Below are positions 1 to 7,257 of a stretch of DNA of 9,721 nucleotides, piece by piece (within the stretch, counting starts at the first letter, position 1; each line of letters opens with the position of its first letter). The translations under genes were made by a program, and so were the position numbers. The notes below the pieces were generated by a model. The model was given only the letters and a program-made list of their open reading frames with translations. It was not told the DNA's origin and did no database searches. Origin of the DNA: a bacterium (GTDB taxonomy: Bacteria; Actinomycetota; Acidimicrobiia; Spongiisociales; UBA11373); NCBI GenBank assembly GCA_013202595.1, contig JABMPV010000290.1, positions 1 through 9,721 of the forward strand. The letters are read 5' to 3'.

Positions 1-1507
1 GCATATTCAGCGCGCCCTGCACCGTAATCACATACGCCGCCAGCAGCGCGAGCGCCGTCAACGCCGCCGAGCCGATCGCGAATCCCTTGCCCGTCGCGGC
101 CGTGGTGTTGCCCAGTGAATCGAGAGCGTCGGTGGCCTCGCGGACCTCCGCCGGAAGGTGCGCCATCTCGGCGATCCCGCCTGCGTTGTCTGCAATCGGG
201 CCGTACGCATCGACAGAGACCGTGATCCCCAGCGTGCTCAGCACGCCGATCGCCGCGATGGCGATGCCGTAGATTCCACCGTTGTCGAAGGCCAGTTCAC
301 CGGCCCAGTAGGCGCCGCCGATACCCGCCACCGTGACGACCACCGAGTACGCGGCCGACCGCATCCCGTCGGCGATGCCGGCAAGGACGACGGTGGCCGG
401 TCCGGTGCCGGCCTGCCTGGCGATCTCCTTGACAGGGCGGAAGTGGTCACTGGTGAAGACCTCTGAGATCCGGCCGATGACCATGCCGATTGCCAGACCG
501 ATGATGACTGCAATGAACAGTCCGATCGGCTGGTCGACGCCCTCGACACCGCCGAAGAGCCAGAAGGCCAGGCCGAGCACGCCGAGGACCGTCAGCCCTG
601 CTGCGGCGTATGTGCCCCGGTGCAGTGCGGCGGCGAGCTTGCCTCCCGTTGGCCTGACGAGGAACGAACCGATGATCGAAGCGAACATGCCGACCGCGGC
701 GATGGCGAGAGGGAAGACGATGGCCTGCTCGACAAAACCGGTGCCTGCGAACACGATGGATGCGAAAGCGATGGGTGCAACCAGCGACCCGACGTAGGAC
801 TCGAAGAGGTCGGCGCCCATACCGGCCACATCACCGACGTTGTCGCCCACGTTGTCGGCAATCACGGCAGGGTTGCGAGGATCGTCCTCGGGGATTCCTG
901 CCTCCACCTTGCCGACCAGGTCGGCTCCGACGTCGGCGGCCTTGGTGTAGATGCCACCGCCTACGCGAGCGAACAGGGCGATAGACGATCCGCCGAGGCC
1001 GACTGCCGTGATGATGCTGATGGAGTCATCGACATTGCCCCACTCGACGAACACCAGATAGGCCAGCCCGAAACCGAGGAGGCCGAGACCCGCCACGGTG
1101 AAGCCCATGACCGCACCGCCACGGAATGCCAGCGGGAGCGCTCGCTCGACGCCGCCCAGACGGGCGGCCTCTGCCGTGCGGGCATTGGCTGAGGTGGCGA
1201 CTCGCATGCCGATGAACCCTGCAGATGCCGACAAGATCGCACCGAACACATAGGCGACCCAACCCCAGGGCCAGCCCCAGTCCAGCAGCACACCGATGAG
1301 GATCGCCATGACTGCGACGAACGCAGCCACCCAGGTGTACTCCCGACGGAGGAACGTCATCGAGCCATCACGGATGGCGGCAGACAGTTCCTGCATTCGC
1401 TCGTTCCCCGGCGGTGCAGCCACCACCTGGCGGGCGTACACGGTGGCCAGCATCAGTGCCAGGCCGGCGGAGATCACCGCGATATAGATCCATACAACGG
1501 GGTCCAC
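1..1507 (-). CDS. hppA: Membrane-bound cation-pumping pyrophosphatase, K+-dependent type, C-terminus cut by window edge
   Basis: This integral membrane enzyme hydrolyses pyrophosphate to phosphate and uses the energy to pump Na+ and/or H+ out of the cytoplasm. About 502 codons are present; family members have roughly 650-750 residues, so the last third is missing. Seen directly: substrate-site motifs GGGIYTKAADVGADLVGKVE (about residues 181-200) and DNVGDNVGDVAGMGADLFE (about 216-236), then GNTTAATGKGFAIGSA near 466-481. Ala470 and Gly473 occupy the positions where K+-independent enzymes have Lys and Thr, so K+ dependence is predicted. Asp233 and Glu236 match the Asp243/Glu246 gate pair of the Thermotoga Na+-pumping enzyme; plant H+ pumps carry this Glu one helix turn later. 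Na+ transport is therefore inferred, not shown. The GTG start at 1507 is chosen because GGGAG lies 9 nt upstream and no other ATG, GTG or TTG is seen in frame back to about 1562. It is the third gene of a trkA-trkH-hppA series on the same strand. Confidence 0.96.
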   Translation of the reverse strand, partial: MDPVVWIYIAVISAGLALMLATVYARQVVAAPPGNERMQELSAAIRDGSMTFLRREYTWVAAFVAVMAILIGVLLDWGWPWGWVAYVFGAILSASAGFIGMRVATSANARTAEAARLGGVERALPLAFRGGAVMGFTVAGLGLLGFGLAYLVFVEWGNVDDSISIITAVGLGGSSIALFARVGGGIYTKAADVGADLVGKVEAGIPEDDPRNPAVIADNVGDNVGDVAGMGADLFESYVGSLVAPIAFASIVFAGTGFVEQAIVFPLAIAAVGMFASIIGSFLVRPTGGKLAAALHRGTYAAAGLTVLGVLGLAFWLFGGVEGVDQPIGLFIAVIIGLAIGMVIGRISEVFTSDHFRPVKEIARQAGTGPATVVLAGIADGMRSAAYSVVVTVAGIGGAYWAGELAFDNGGIYGIAIAAIGVLSTLGITVSVDAYGPIADNAGGIAEMAHLPAEVREATDALDSLGNTTAATGKGFAIGSAALTALALLAAYVITVQGALNM

Positions 1508-1544
1508 GAAAGTCCACTCCCGGGTCGACGAAGAATTCGGCAGA

Positions 1545-1550
1545 AGTATA
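1545..1550 (-). promoter_or_regulatory. Candidate -10 element of an hppA promoter
   Basis: Read on the minus strand this is TATACT, one mismatch from the TATAAT consensus, in an otherwise very GC-rich 105-bp gap between the trkH stop and the hppA start. It lies 37 nt before the GTG start, leaving room for a short leader with the GGGAG ribosome site at 1517-1521. No convincing -35 hexamer lies 16-18 nt upstream. hppA may thus have its own promoter in addition to read-through from trkAH. This is a motif match only. Confidence 0.35.
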
Positions 1551-1612
1551 GGAAGACGGGAAACCGCCTCCACCCGATCCCGGCCGCCGTACGCACCGGG
1601 TCAGGCACCTGC

Positions 1613-3061
1613 TCAGCGCCGCCACAACTCCCTTGTGAACAACAGCAGCACGGGGAAGATCTCGAGCCGCCCGGCAATCATCAGGAATGACAGCAGCCAC
1701 TTCCCCGCTGCGGGGACGGCCGCGTAGTTGGACGTGGGCCCGACCTCGGAGAGGCCCGGCCCGATGTTGCCCAGCGCCGACGCCACTGCAGAGGCGGACG
1801 TCACCAGATCGAAACCCGCCCCGACACTCGACTCGATGATGGAGAACAGCAGCGTCCCGGTCATGAACAGGAACATGTAGAGGAGGAAGAACGACTGCAC
1901 GCTCTTGACCACGGGATCGGGCACCGTCTTGCCGCCAAATCTGGTGACAAACACGCCCCTCGGGTGAATGAGGGTCCTGAGATCCGTCCGTGACGAGGCG
2001 TAGAGGACCCCGTGGCGGTAGACCTTGACCGAACCGCCCGTCGAACCGGCCATCCCGCCCACGAACATCAGGCCCACGACGGCGACCTGCAGGCCGGTAG
2101 CCCACAACCCGAAGTCGGCGGTGGCGAAGCCGGTGGTCGTGACGAGGGAGACTGCGGTGAACGTCGCATCGCGGATCGCCAGAGCGATGCTGTCGCCCCA
2201 TGTCCCGAACAGGAACAAGATCGTGGCTCCGAGGAGGATGGCGCCGTAGAGCCGGAATTCGACATTCCGTCCGTACTCGCGGGGATCGCGCAGCGCCCGG
2301 AAGTGGAGAGCAAACGAGACCCCGGCAATCGTCATGAACGCTATGACCACCCACTGGGTGTACGACGAGAACCCCGCGAGCGAGGCGGCGTCGGTGCCGA
2401 AGCCACCCGTGGACATGGTGGTGAGACTGTGGGCCACGGACTCGAAGATGGTCATCTCGCCGAACGCCAGCAGGAAGATCTCGACAAGCGTGATGACCGC
2501 GTAGAGCAGCCAGAGGCGCTTGGCGGTCTCCTGGAACCTGGGAGTGAGCCGGTCGGGACGCGGTCCAGGCGACTCGGCCCTGGCCAGTTCGACACCACCC
2601 ACGCCGAGCAGCGGCAGGATGGCGATCGACAGGACGATGATCCCCATGCCGCCGAGCCATTGGGTGAGCGCCCGCCACAGCAGGATGCCGTGGCCCAGCA
2701 TCCCCGGATCAGGGACGATCGACGAACCGGTGGTCGTGAACCCCGCTGCCGTCTCGAAGAAAGCGTTGGTCACATTCGGGATCGCCCCGGTGAACAGATA
2801 CGGCAGCGCCCCGAACGCCGAGATGGCGATCCACGACAAGGCCACGGTGCCGAAACCCTCGGCAGTGGTGAGTTCCCCCTTGCCGCCCAGCAGCCTCCAG
2901 GCTGCGACACCGACGCCCATGGTGACGACGCCGGCGCTCAGGATGCCGAGGGCGTCGCCCCACTCCCGATAGCCCACCGCCACTGCCGCAGCACTGAGCA
3001 TTGCGGCACCGACCGATGCGACAACGGCGCCGAGGACATAGAGGAGGACCCGGATTCGCAC
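1613..3061 (-). CDS. trkH: Trk potassium uptake protein, channel-like subunit TrkH
   Basis: TrkH is the membrane subunit through which K+ enters, gated by cytoplasmic TrkA. With the GTG start at 3061 the protein has 482 residues, almost exactly the 483 of E. coli TrkH. The four pore loops of the TrkH/HKT superfamily are visible: TTTGSS (109-114), TTMSTGGFG (214-222), TTTGFA (308-313) and SALGNIGPG (428-436), each contributing a filter glycine. GGMAGSTGGSVKVYR (335-349) matches the intramembrane gating-loop region, and GRLEIFPVLLLF (464-475) is the usual C-terminal signature. Hydrophobic helices run throughout. The start lies 1 nt after the trkA stop and has no good ribosome-binding site, so translation is probably coupled to trkA. 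A TTG 16 codons upstream is in frame but would overlap trkA and add a polar, non-conserved tail. No frameshift or lost filter residue is seen. Confidence 0.96.
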   Translation of the reverse strand: MRIRVLLYVLGAVVASVGAAMLSAAAVAVGYREWGDALGILSAGVVTMGVGVAAWRLLGGKGELTTAEGFGTVALSWIAISAFGALPYLFTGAIPNVTNAFFETAAGFTTTGSSIVPDPGMLGHGILLWRALTQWLGGMGIIVLSIAILPLLGVGGVELARAESPGPRPDRLTPRFQETAKRLWLLYAVITLVEIFLLAFGEMTIFESVAHSLTTMSTGGFGTDAASLAGFSSYTQWVVIAFMTIAGVSFALHFRALRDPREYGRNVEFRLYGAILLGATILFLFGTWGDSIALAIRDATFTAVSLVTTTGFATADFGLWATGLQVAVVGLMFVGGMAGSTGGSVKVYRHGVLYASSRTDLRTLIHPRGVFVTRFGGKTVPDPVVKSVQSFFLLYMFLFMTGTLLFSIIESSVGAGFDLVTSASAVASALGNIGPGLSEVGPTSNYAAVPAAGKWLLSFLMIAGRLEIFPVLLLFTRELWRR

Positions 3062-3062
3062 G

Positions 3063-4409
3063 TCAGGCGAACAGTGACTCGACGGACCGGATCGCCTCAG
3101 GGAGCGCAACGATGATCAGCCGATCGGCGGCCTCGATCACCGTGTCGCCATGCGGCACGAACACCTCGCCGTCCCTCATCACCCCGCCGACGATGGCACT
3201 GGACGACAGACCCAACTCGCCGAGCGTCTTGCCGACAGCCCTGCTCCGGGTCTCGACTTCGAGTTCGATCGCTTCGGCGTCGGAGTCCTGGAATGTCGCA
3301 ACGGAGTGGACATGGCCCCTGCGGACGAATCGCAGGATCGCATTGGCTGCGGCCAGCCGACTGGACACGGCTGCGTCGATTCCGACACCGGCGAGCAGTG
3401 TGACGTATTCCGACCTCGTGAATCGGGCAACGGCGAACTCGGCTCCGAGAGCTTTGGCGACCAGGCATCCGAGGACGTTGACATGGTCCCACCCGGTGAG
3501 TGCCAGGACGGCGTCGGCCCTGTCGACTCCCTCGTCGGTGAGCACCCGGGGGTCGGTGGGATCACCGTGGACCACCACCGTGTCGCCCAGATCCGTTGCG
3601 AACTCGCGACACCTGGCCGGATCGTCGTCCACCAGGGTCGTGTGGATGCCGTGCTCGGAGAACAGCACAGCGGACAGTTGGGCCAGGCGGGTGGCCCCGA
3701 GCAGGAACACCCGGCGGGCCCGATGCTCCTCGACACCGAGGATCTTCGCTGCGACGCCGGTCTTTCCGGCCTTGGACATGACGAGGAGATGATCGCCCGG
3801 CAGCACGCGTGTATCGCCGCGGGCGATGATGGTCTCGCCGTTGCGGATGATCGCCATGACCAGCCAATCCCAGTTCTCGTTGGCCGACTCGCGGTACACC
3901 TGTTCCCGCAGTTCGCGCAGCGAGAGATTGGCGATGGGCGCGGCAGCGGCGACGAAGGCGCCGATGAGGACGAGATTGCCGTCGGCGAACTCGATCGACT
4001 CCGACACCGACCCCTTGCCGATCAGGCCGAGCAACTCCTTGGCGAGCGACTCACCCGGATCGATGACCACGTCGACGCCCATCAACCCCAGTTGCTCCTT
4101 GAGGGCCGCGTCTTCCACCCTGGCGACCTTGCGCGGGACGTCGTATCGCGAGGCTGCCTGGCAGGCCAGGACATTGACCGCGTCCGATGAGGTCACAGCG
4201 ATCAGAAGCCCGGCGTCCCCGATCCTTGCCTCTTCCAGCGTCCTGGCACTGGCTCCATTCCCCGTGATCACGAGGCAATCGACCTCAGCCTGGAGTTTGG
4301 CCGCCCGGGCCGGATCGCTCTCGATGACCACGACGTCCTGCCCCTCGATGGACAGGCGTTCCGCGAGATGCCAACCGACGGCCCCGGCACCGATTACGAC
4401 GATATGCAT
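3063..4409 (-). CDS. trkA: Trk system potassium uptake regulatory subunit TrkA
   Basis: TrkA is the peripheral cytoplasmic NAD(H)/nucleotide-binding subunit that gates TrkH. The 448-residue product has the doubled RCK architecture of E. coli TrkA (458 residues). The first Rossmann RCK_N covers about 1-120, with GAGAVG at 7-12 and acidic Glu30 ending the second strand. A first RCK_C covers about 130-215. A second RCK_N starts at 233 with a degenerate loop GATRLA (238-243) and Asp261. A second RCK_C covers about 368-448. The intact first loop and altered second loop suggest unequal nucleotide binding; this is inference. The ATG at 4409 is chosen because the product then begins MHIVVIGAGAVG, the canonical TrkA N-terminus, and AGAGG sits 5 nt upstream. 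The longer open frame to 4655 runs into nhaA on the other strand. The stop lies 1 nt before the trkH start. Confidence 0.97.
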   Translation of the reverse strand: MHIVVIGAGAVGWHLAERLSIEGQDVVVIESDPARAAKLQAEVDCLVITGNGASARTLEEARIGDAGLLIAVTSSDAVNVLACQAASRYDVPRKVARVEDAALKEQLGLMGVDVVIDPGESLAKELLGLIGKGSVSESIEFADGNLVLIGAFVAAAAPIANLSLRELREQVYRESANENWDWLVMAIIRNGETIIARGDTRVLPGDHLLVMSKAGKTGVAAKILGVEEHRARRVFLLGATRLAQLSAVLFSEHGIHTTLVDDDPARCREFATDLGDTVVVHGDPTDPRVLTDEGVDRADAVLALTGWDHVNVLGCLVAKALGAEFAVARFTRSEYVTLLAGVGIDAAVSSRLAAANAILRFVRRGHVHSVATFQDSDAEAIELEVETRSRAVGKTLGELGLSSSAIVGGVMRDGEVFVPHGDTVIEAADRLIIVALPEAIRSVESLFA

Positions 4410-4435
4410 GTGATCCTCTGGACGATCGGCGGTAC

Positions 4436-4463
4436 AGCGTAGTTGCGCCAAACAGGCCGTCGA
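4436..4463 (-). promoter_or_regulatory. Candidate sigma-70-type promoter for trkA-trkH
   Basis: On the minus strand, TCGACG (4458-4463; four of six match TTGACA) is followed by a 16-bp spacer and TACGCT (4436-4441), which fits the TANNNT pattern of high-GC -10 boxes. Transcription would start near 4429, giving a leader of about 20 nt that contains the trkA AGAGG ribosome site. The element sits in the 91-bp region shared with divergent nhaA. It is a motif match without experimental support. Confidence 0.4.
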
Positions 4464-4480
4464 TCCGGCATCGTCGCCGA

Positions 4481-4501
4481 CGCCGGTAGCCTGGTGCGCC
4501 G
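4481..4501 (+). promoter_or_regulatory. Candidate leaderless promoter of nhaA
   Basis: CGCCGGTAGCCT ends 8 nt before the GTG start. TAGCCT (4487-4492) fits the TANNNT -10 pattern, and its distance predicts transcription starting at or next to the start codon. No Shine-Dalgarno sequence is present in the preceding 20 nt, which agrees with leaderless translation. Almost the same block precedes the gene at 5950. No clear -35 box is visible. Confidence 0.45.
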
Positions 4502-5892
4502 TGAGCGACGAGCACCAACTCCACGTCACGTGGGTGAACTCCCGTAGAACCGTTCCCGAACGATTCGTGCGGCCTCTTCTGCAGTTCACCCACATAGAAG
4601 CTTCCGGCGGAATCGTGCTGCTCGCGGCTGCGGTCATCGCCCTCGTCTGGGCCAATGCGCCCTTCGGCGAATCGTACGATCACTTCTGGGAGACCCACCT
4701 CTCGCTGTCGATCGGATCGTTCCATATCGAGGAGTCGCTGCACGATCTCGTGAACGACGGCCTGATGGCGATCTTCTTCTTCGTCGTCGGCCTCGAGATC
4801 AAGCGCGAGTTGGTCCTCGGCGAGTTGCGCGATCCCAAGGCTGCCGCTCTTCCCGCCTTTGCCGCGCTCGGCGGGATGATCGTTCCTGCGCTCATCTACC
4901 TCGTGTTCGTGGGAACCACCGGTGAAGCGGCCAGGGGGTGGGGGATCCCCATGGCCACCGACATCGCCTTCTCGGTCGGCATCGTCGCTCTGCTGGGAAG
5001 GCGGGTGCCGATCGGGGCCAAACTCTTCCTCCTCGCCCTCGCAATCGTCGACGACATCGGTGCGATCCTCGTCATCGCCATCTTCTACACCGACGACCTG
5101 TCCTTCCTGTGGTTGCTCGCAGCACTCGGGACATTCGGGGCGATGTGGATCGGCAAGCGGGTGGGCATCAGATCATTTGCGTTCTACGTGCCGATGGCGC
5201 TGGCGATGTGGTTCTTCATGCTCGAATCCGGAGTCCACGCCACCCTGGCCGGCGTCGCGCTCGGATTGCTCACCCCTGCCCTCCCGATGTACAGCGATCG
5301 GGAGTACCACGACAGGGCCACCCGCATCCTCGACCGCTACGACTTCGACGCGCGCGCTCCGTTCGGCCCTGAACGAGTCGATGAGGACGCCCTCCAGATC
5401 GCCGCGATCGCACGGGAGTCCGTGTCCCCGCTCAACAGACTGGAGCAAGCGCTCCACCCCTGGTCGTCCTTCGCGATCGTCCCGATCTTCGCCCTGGCAA
5501 ACGCCGGCGTCCGATTTGCGGGCGTCGACCTCGTCGAGAGCGTGACCCACCCCGTCGCCCTCGGAACGGGCGTCGGCCTCCTCGTGGGGAAATTGGTGGG
5601 GGTGACCGGATTCACCTGGCTGGCCGTCAAGTTGAAGCTGGGAAGACTCCCCCGCCTCACCACCTGGCGGCACATCATCGGCCTCGCCGCGGTCGCCGGC
5701 ATCGGCTTCACCGTGGCCCTGTTCGTCGACAGCCTGGCCTTCACCGATCCGGAGTTGATCGACCTGGGCAAGGTGGGCATCTTTGCCGGGTCGACTCTGG
5801 CCGGTGTCATCGGATACTTCATCCTGCGAACGGTCGACGTCGGTCCCGGTGGGGCGGCGAAGGGGCCTCAGGAGCCCACCACCGAATCCTGA
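4501..5892 (+). CDS. nhaA: Na+/H+ antiporter NhaA
   Basis: NhaA exchanges cytoplasmic Na+ (or Li+) for external H+ and protects the cell from salt and alkaline stress. The 463-residue protein is longer than E. coli NhaA (388) but follows it helix by helix. Key residues are present: Asp154 in ATDIAF corresponds to E. coli Asp133, the pair Asp184-Asp185 in ALAIVDDIGAI corresponds to Asp163-Asp164 with the same 30-residue spacing, and Lys364 in GLLVGKLVG corresponds to Lys300. NDGLMAIFFFVVGLEIKREL, LHPW (318-321) and GIGFTVALFVDSLAF are further family hallmarks. The extra length comes mainly from a charged cytoplasmic-type segment at about 264-317 and a polar Gly/Pro-containing tail, both seen in other long NhaA proteins. 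The GTG at 4501 puts HIEASGGIVLL in the expected N-terminal helix. The gene diverges from trkA and is followed after 57 bp by the LCP gene. Confidence 0.97.
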   Translation: MSDEHQLHVTWVNSRRTVPERFVRPLLQFTHIEASGGIVLLAAAVIALVWANAPFGESYDHFWETHLSLSIGSFHIEESLHDLVNDGLMAIFFFVVGLEIKRELVLGELRDPKAAALPAFAALGGMIVPALIYLVFVGTTGEAARGWGIPMATDIAFSVGIVALLGRRVPIGAKLFLLALAIVDDIGAILVIAIFYTDDLSFLWLLAALGTFGAMWIGKRVGIRSFAFYVPMALAMWFFMLESGVHATLAGVALGLLTPALPMYSDREYHDRATRILDRYDFDARAPFGPERVDEDALQIAAIARESVSPLNRLEQALHPWSSFAIVPIFALANAGVRFAGVDLVESVTHPVALGTGVGLLVGKLVGVTGFTWLAVKLKLGRLPRLTTWRHIIGLAAVAGIGFTVALFVDSLAFTDPELIDLGKVGIFAGSTLAGVIGYFILRTVDVGPGGAAKGPQEPTTES

Positions 5893-5930
5893 GAACGGCC
5901 CCGGTGTCGAAACCTGGTCCATACCGAACC

Positions 5931-5950
5931 CGCCGGTACCATCCCGGCCG
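5931..5950 (+). promoter_or_regulatory. Candidate leaderless promoter of the LCP-family gene
   Basis: CGCCGGTACCAT ends 7 nt before the GTG start codon. TACCAT (5937-5942) fits TANNNT at the spacing expected for transcription starting on the GTG. No ribosome-binding sequence is seen upstream. CTGGTC at 5914-5919 lies at -35 spacing but matches TTGACA poorly. The eight bases CGCCGGTA are identical to those in front of nhaA, with only one base difference in distance to the GTG. Confidence 0.45.
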
Positions 5951-7257
5951 TGAACAAGCGAAACCTCACCATTGCAGGCGGCACAGCCGCCACGGCAGCC
6001 CTCCTTCTGACCGGCGGCCTCCTCATCTTCGGCGGAAGCGATGACGGCGACACAGCCACCACCACGACCGTGGCAGCGGCAACCACCGTGACCACGTCGA
6101 CGCCGGCCACCTCCACCACCCTGGCAGAGACCACCACGACCACCGGGCCGACCACGACCACCATGGGCGATCGCCCGGTGTTCGACATCCAGGTGACCAT
6201 GGAGACCGAAGGCAGGCCATCGGCGATGGTCGAAGAGCTCTACGCCTGGCTCGGGGACACCTCCAACCCGATGCCCGAGATGGTTCAGGGACTCCAGGAC
6301 TACCTCGAGAGCCGGGCACCCAGCGGTGACTTCAGCGGCACCGGCGCTTCCAACGGCGCCAGCCTCGGCACCGAGGAAGAGGGGATCTCCAGGATCGCCG
6401 TGGCAACCGTCGGCGAAGGCGACGTCGTGCTCTCGGTGAACGACGGAGACGAATGGCGAATCGTCGGGGCCAAGCTCGAGTCCGTGGGATACGACACCTG
6501 GTACGGAGAGCCGGTGCGGCAGGTCTTCATCATCGGCAGCGACGCCAGACCAGGGCAATCACAGCCGGTGTTTCGCGGCGACAGCCTCCACATCCTCTCG
6601 TCCAACGTCGCCGAGCATGCCGGGGCCATCACCGGATTCCCCAGAGACACCTACGTGCAAGCCCCGTATGGGCCGGACAAGTTCACCCACGTCAACGCTC
6701 TGGCCGGACCCGACGCATCGGCTCAGGTCGCAGCGGAAGTGAGCGGCCTTCCCATCGAGGGCTACATCGTCACGGGCTTCTACGGTTTCGAGCATCTGGT
6801 CAACGATTTTGGCGGGGTCAGTGTCAATGTCCCCTTCTCCATGGCCGAGCCCAAGTCGAAGGCGTACCTCAACGCCGGCGAGCAGGTGCTCTACGGGGCC
6901 AATGCTCTCGCCTTCTCGAGGAACCGCACCATCAACGGCGGCGATTTCACCAGGTCGTTCCATCAGGGGATAGTGATCCACGGCGCACTCGATGCGGTAC
7001 TGGCAACCGATATCAGCCGACTCCCCTTGCTGCTCAAGATGCTCGACAACAGGACCTGGACCAACCTCACGGCCGAGGAACTGCTCACTCTCGCGGCAGG
7101 CGCGTGGGAGATGGATCCCGCAGCCGTCACCAACCTCGTCCTCCAGGGAACCGTCACCACCCGGAACGGCGCCAGCGTGGTCGACCTGAATCAGGACGAA
7201 GCTGCCGCCATCTTCGAAGATCTCGTCGACGGATACCTCGACCAGTCGGACGAGTAG
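5950..7257 (+). CDS. LytR-CpsA-Psr (LCP) family cell-wall protein with long N-terminal extracellular region
   Basis: LCP proteins transfer lipid-linked glycopolymers (teichoic acid, arabinogalactan, capsule) onto peptidoglycan outside the membrane. The 435-residue product has a short basic N-terminus and one hydrophobic segment (about 7-28), so it is probably a membrane-anchored exported protein. Next come a Thr-rich linker (35-71), a region of about 115 residues that I do not recognise (72-188), and the LCP core (about 190-350). Core hallmarks are IIGSDAR (194-200), RGDS (209-212) in place of the common RSDT, FPRD (230-233), HVNALAG (247-253), VNDFGGVSVNVP (284-295), and SRNR with GDF, R335 and Q339 (323-339), which match the catalytic arginine/aspartate positions of the family. 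The polymer cannot be inferred. The GTG start follows a leaderless-type promoter and no Shine-Dalgarno site. It ends 18 bp from the convergent ATPase gene. Family assignment is fairly secure; exact role is unknown. Confidence 0.85.
   Translation: MNKRNLTIAGGTAATAALLLTGGLLIFGGSDDGDTATTTTVAAATTVTTSTPATSTTLAETTTTTGPTTTTMGDRPVFDIQVTMETEGRPSAMVEELYAWLGDTSNPMPEMVQGLQDYLESRAPSGDFSGTGASNGASLGTEEEGISRIAVATVGEGDVVLSVNDGDEWRIVGAKLESVGYDTWYGEPVRQVFIIGSDARPGQSQPVFRGDSLHILSSNVAEHAGAITGFPRDTYVQAPYGPDKFTHVNALAGPDASAQVAAEVSGLPIEGYIVTGFYGFEHLVNDFGGVSVNVPFSMAEPKSKAYLNAGEQVLYGANALAFSRNRTINGGDFTRSFHQGIVIHGALDAVLATDISRLPLLLKMLDNRTWTNLTAEELLTLAAGAWEMDPAAVTNLVLQGTVTTRNGASVVDLNQDEAAAIFEDLVDGYLDQSDE
6052..6162 (+). 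repeat. Low-complexity ACC/ACG tract encoding a Thr-rich linker
   Basis: Residues 35-71 of the LCP protein contain 22 threonines in 37 positions, almost all encoded by ACC or ACG, with Ala, Ser, Pro and Val between. The tract has no exact repeat unit and lies just after the membrane anchor, so it is probably an extended spacer through the cell wall and a possible O-glycosylation target. Slippage-driven length variation between strains would be expected, but that is inference. Confidence 0.8.

Noticed and set aside
1368..2678. 436-codon minus-strand open frame overlapping hppA and trkH
   Set aside because: It is in another frame of the same strand as two well-supported genes and yields an Arg/His/Gly-rich product with no hydrophobic helices or motifs.
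3062..3109. TTG start for trkH at 3109
   Set aside because: It adds 16 polar residues overlapping the end of trkA. The GTG at 3061 gives the family length and sits in the coupling position.
2012..3115. Long plus-strand open frame (367 codons) opposite trkH
   Set aside because: It lies antisense to a clear trkH with all four pore loops. Its product is rich in Arg, Gly, Glu and Asp without any recognisable motif, as expected for the complement of GC-rich coding DNA.
4410..4655. Upstream extension of trkA to 4655
   Set aside because: The added residues have no similarity to TrkA, overlap the nhaA N-terminus on the other strand, and lie before a canonical MHIVVIGAGAVG start with a good ribosome site.
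5173..6558. 461-codon minus-strand open frame opposite nhaA and the LCP gene
   Set aside because: It crosses two real genes and their intergenic region. Its Gly-rich part is the antisense reading of the Thr-codon tract.
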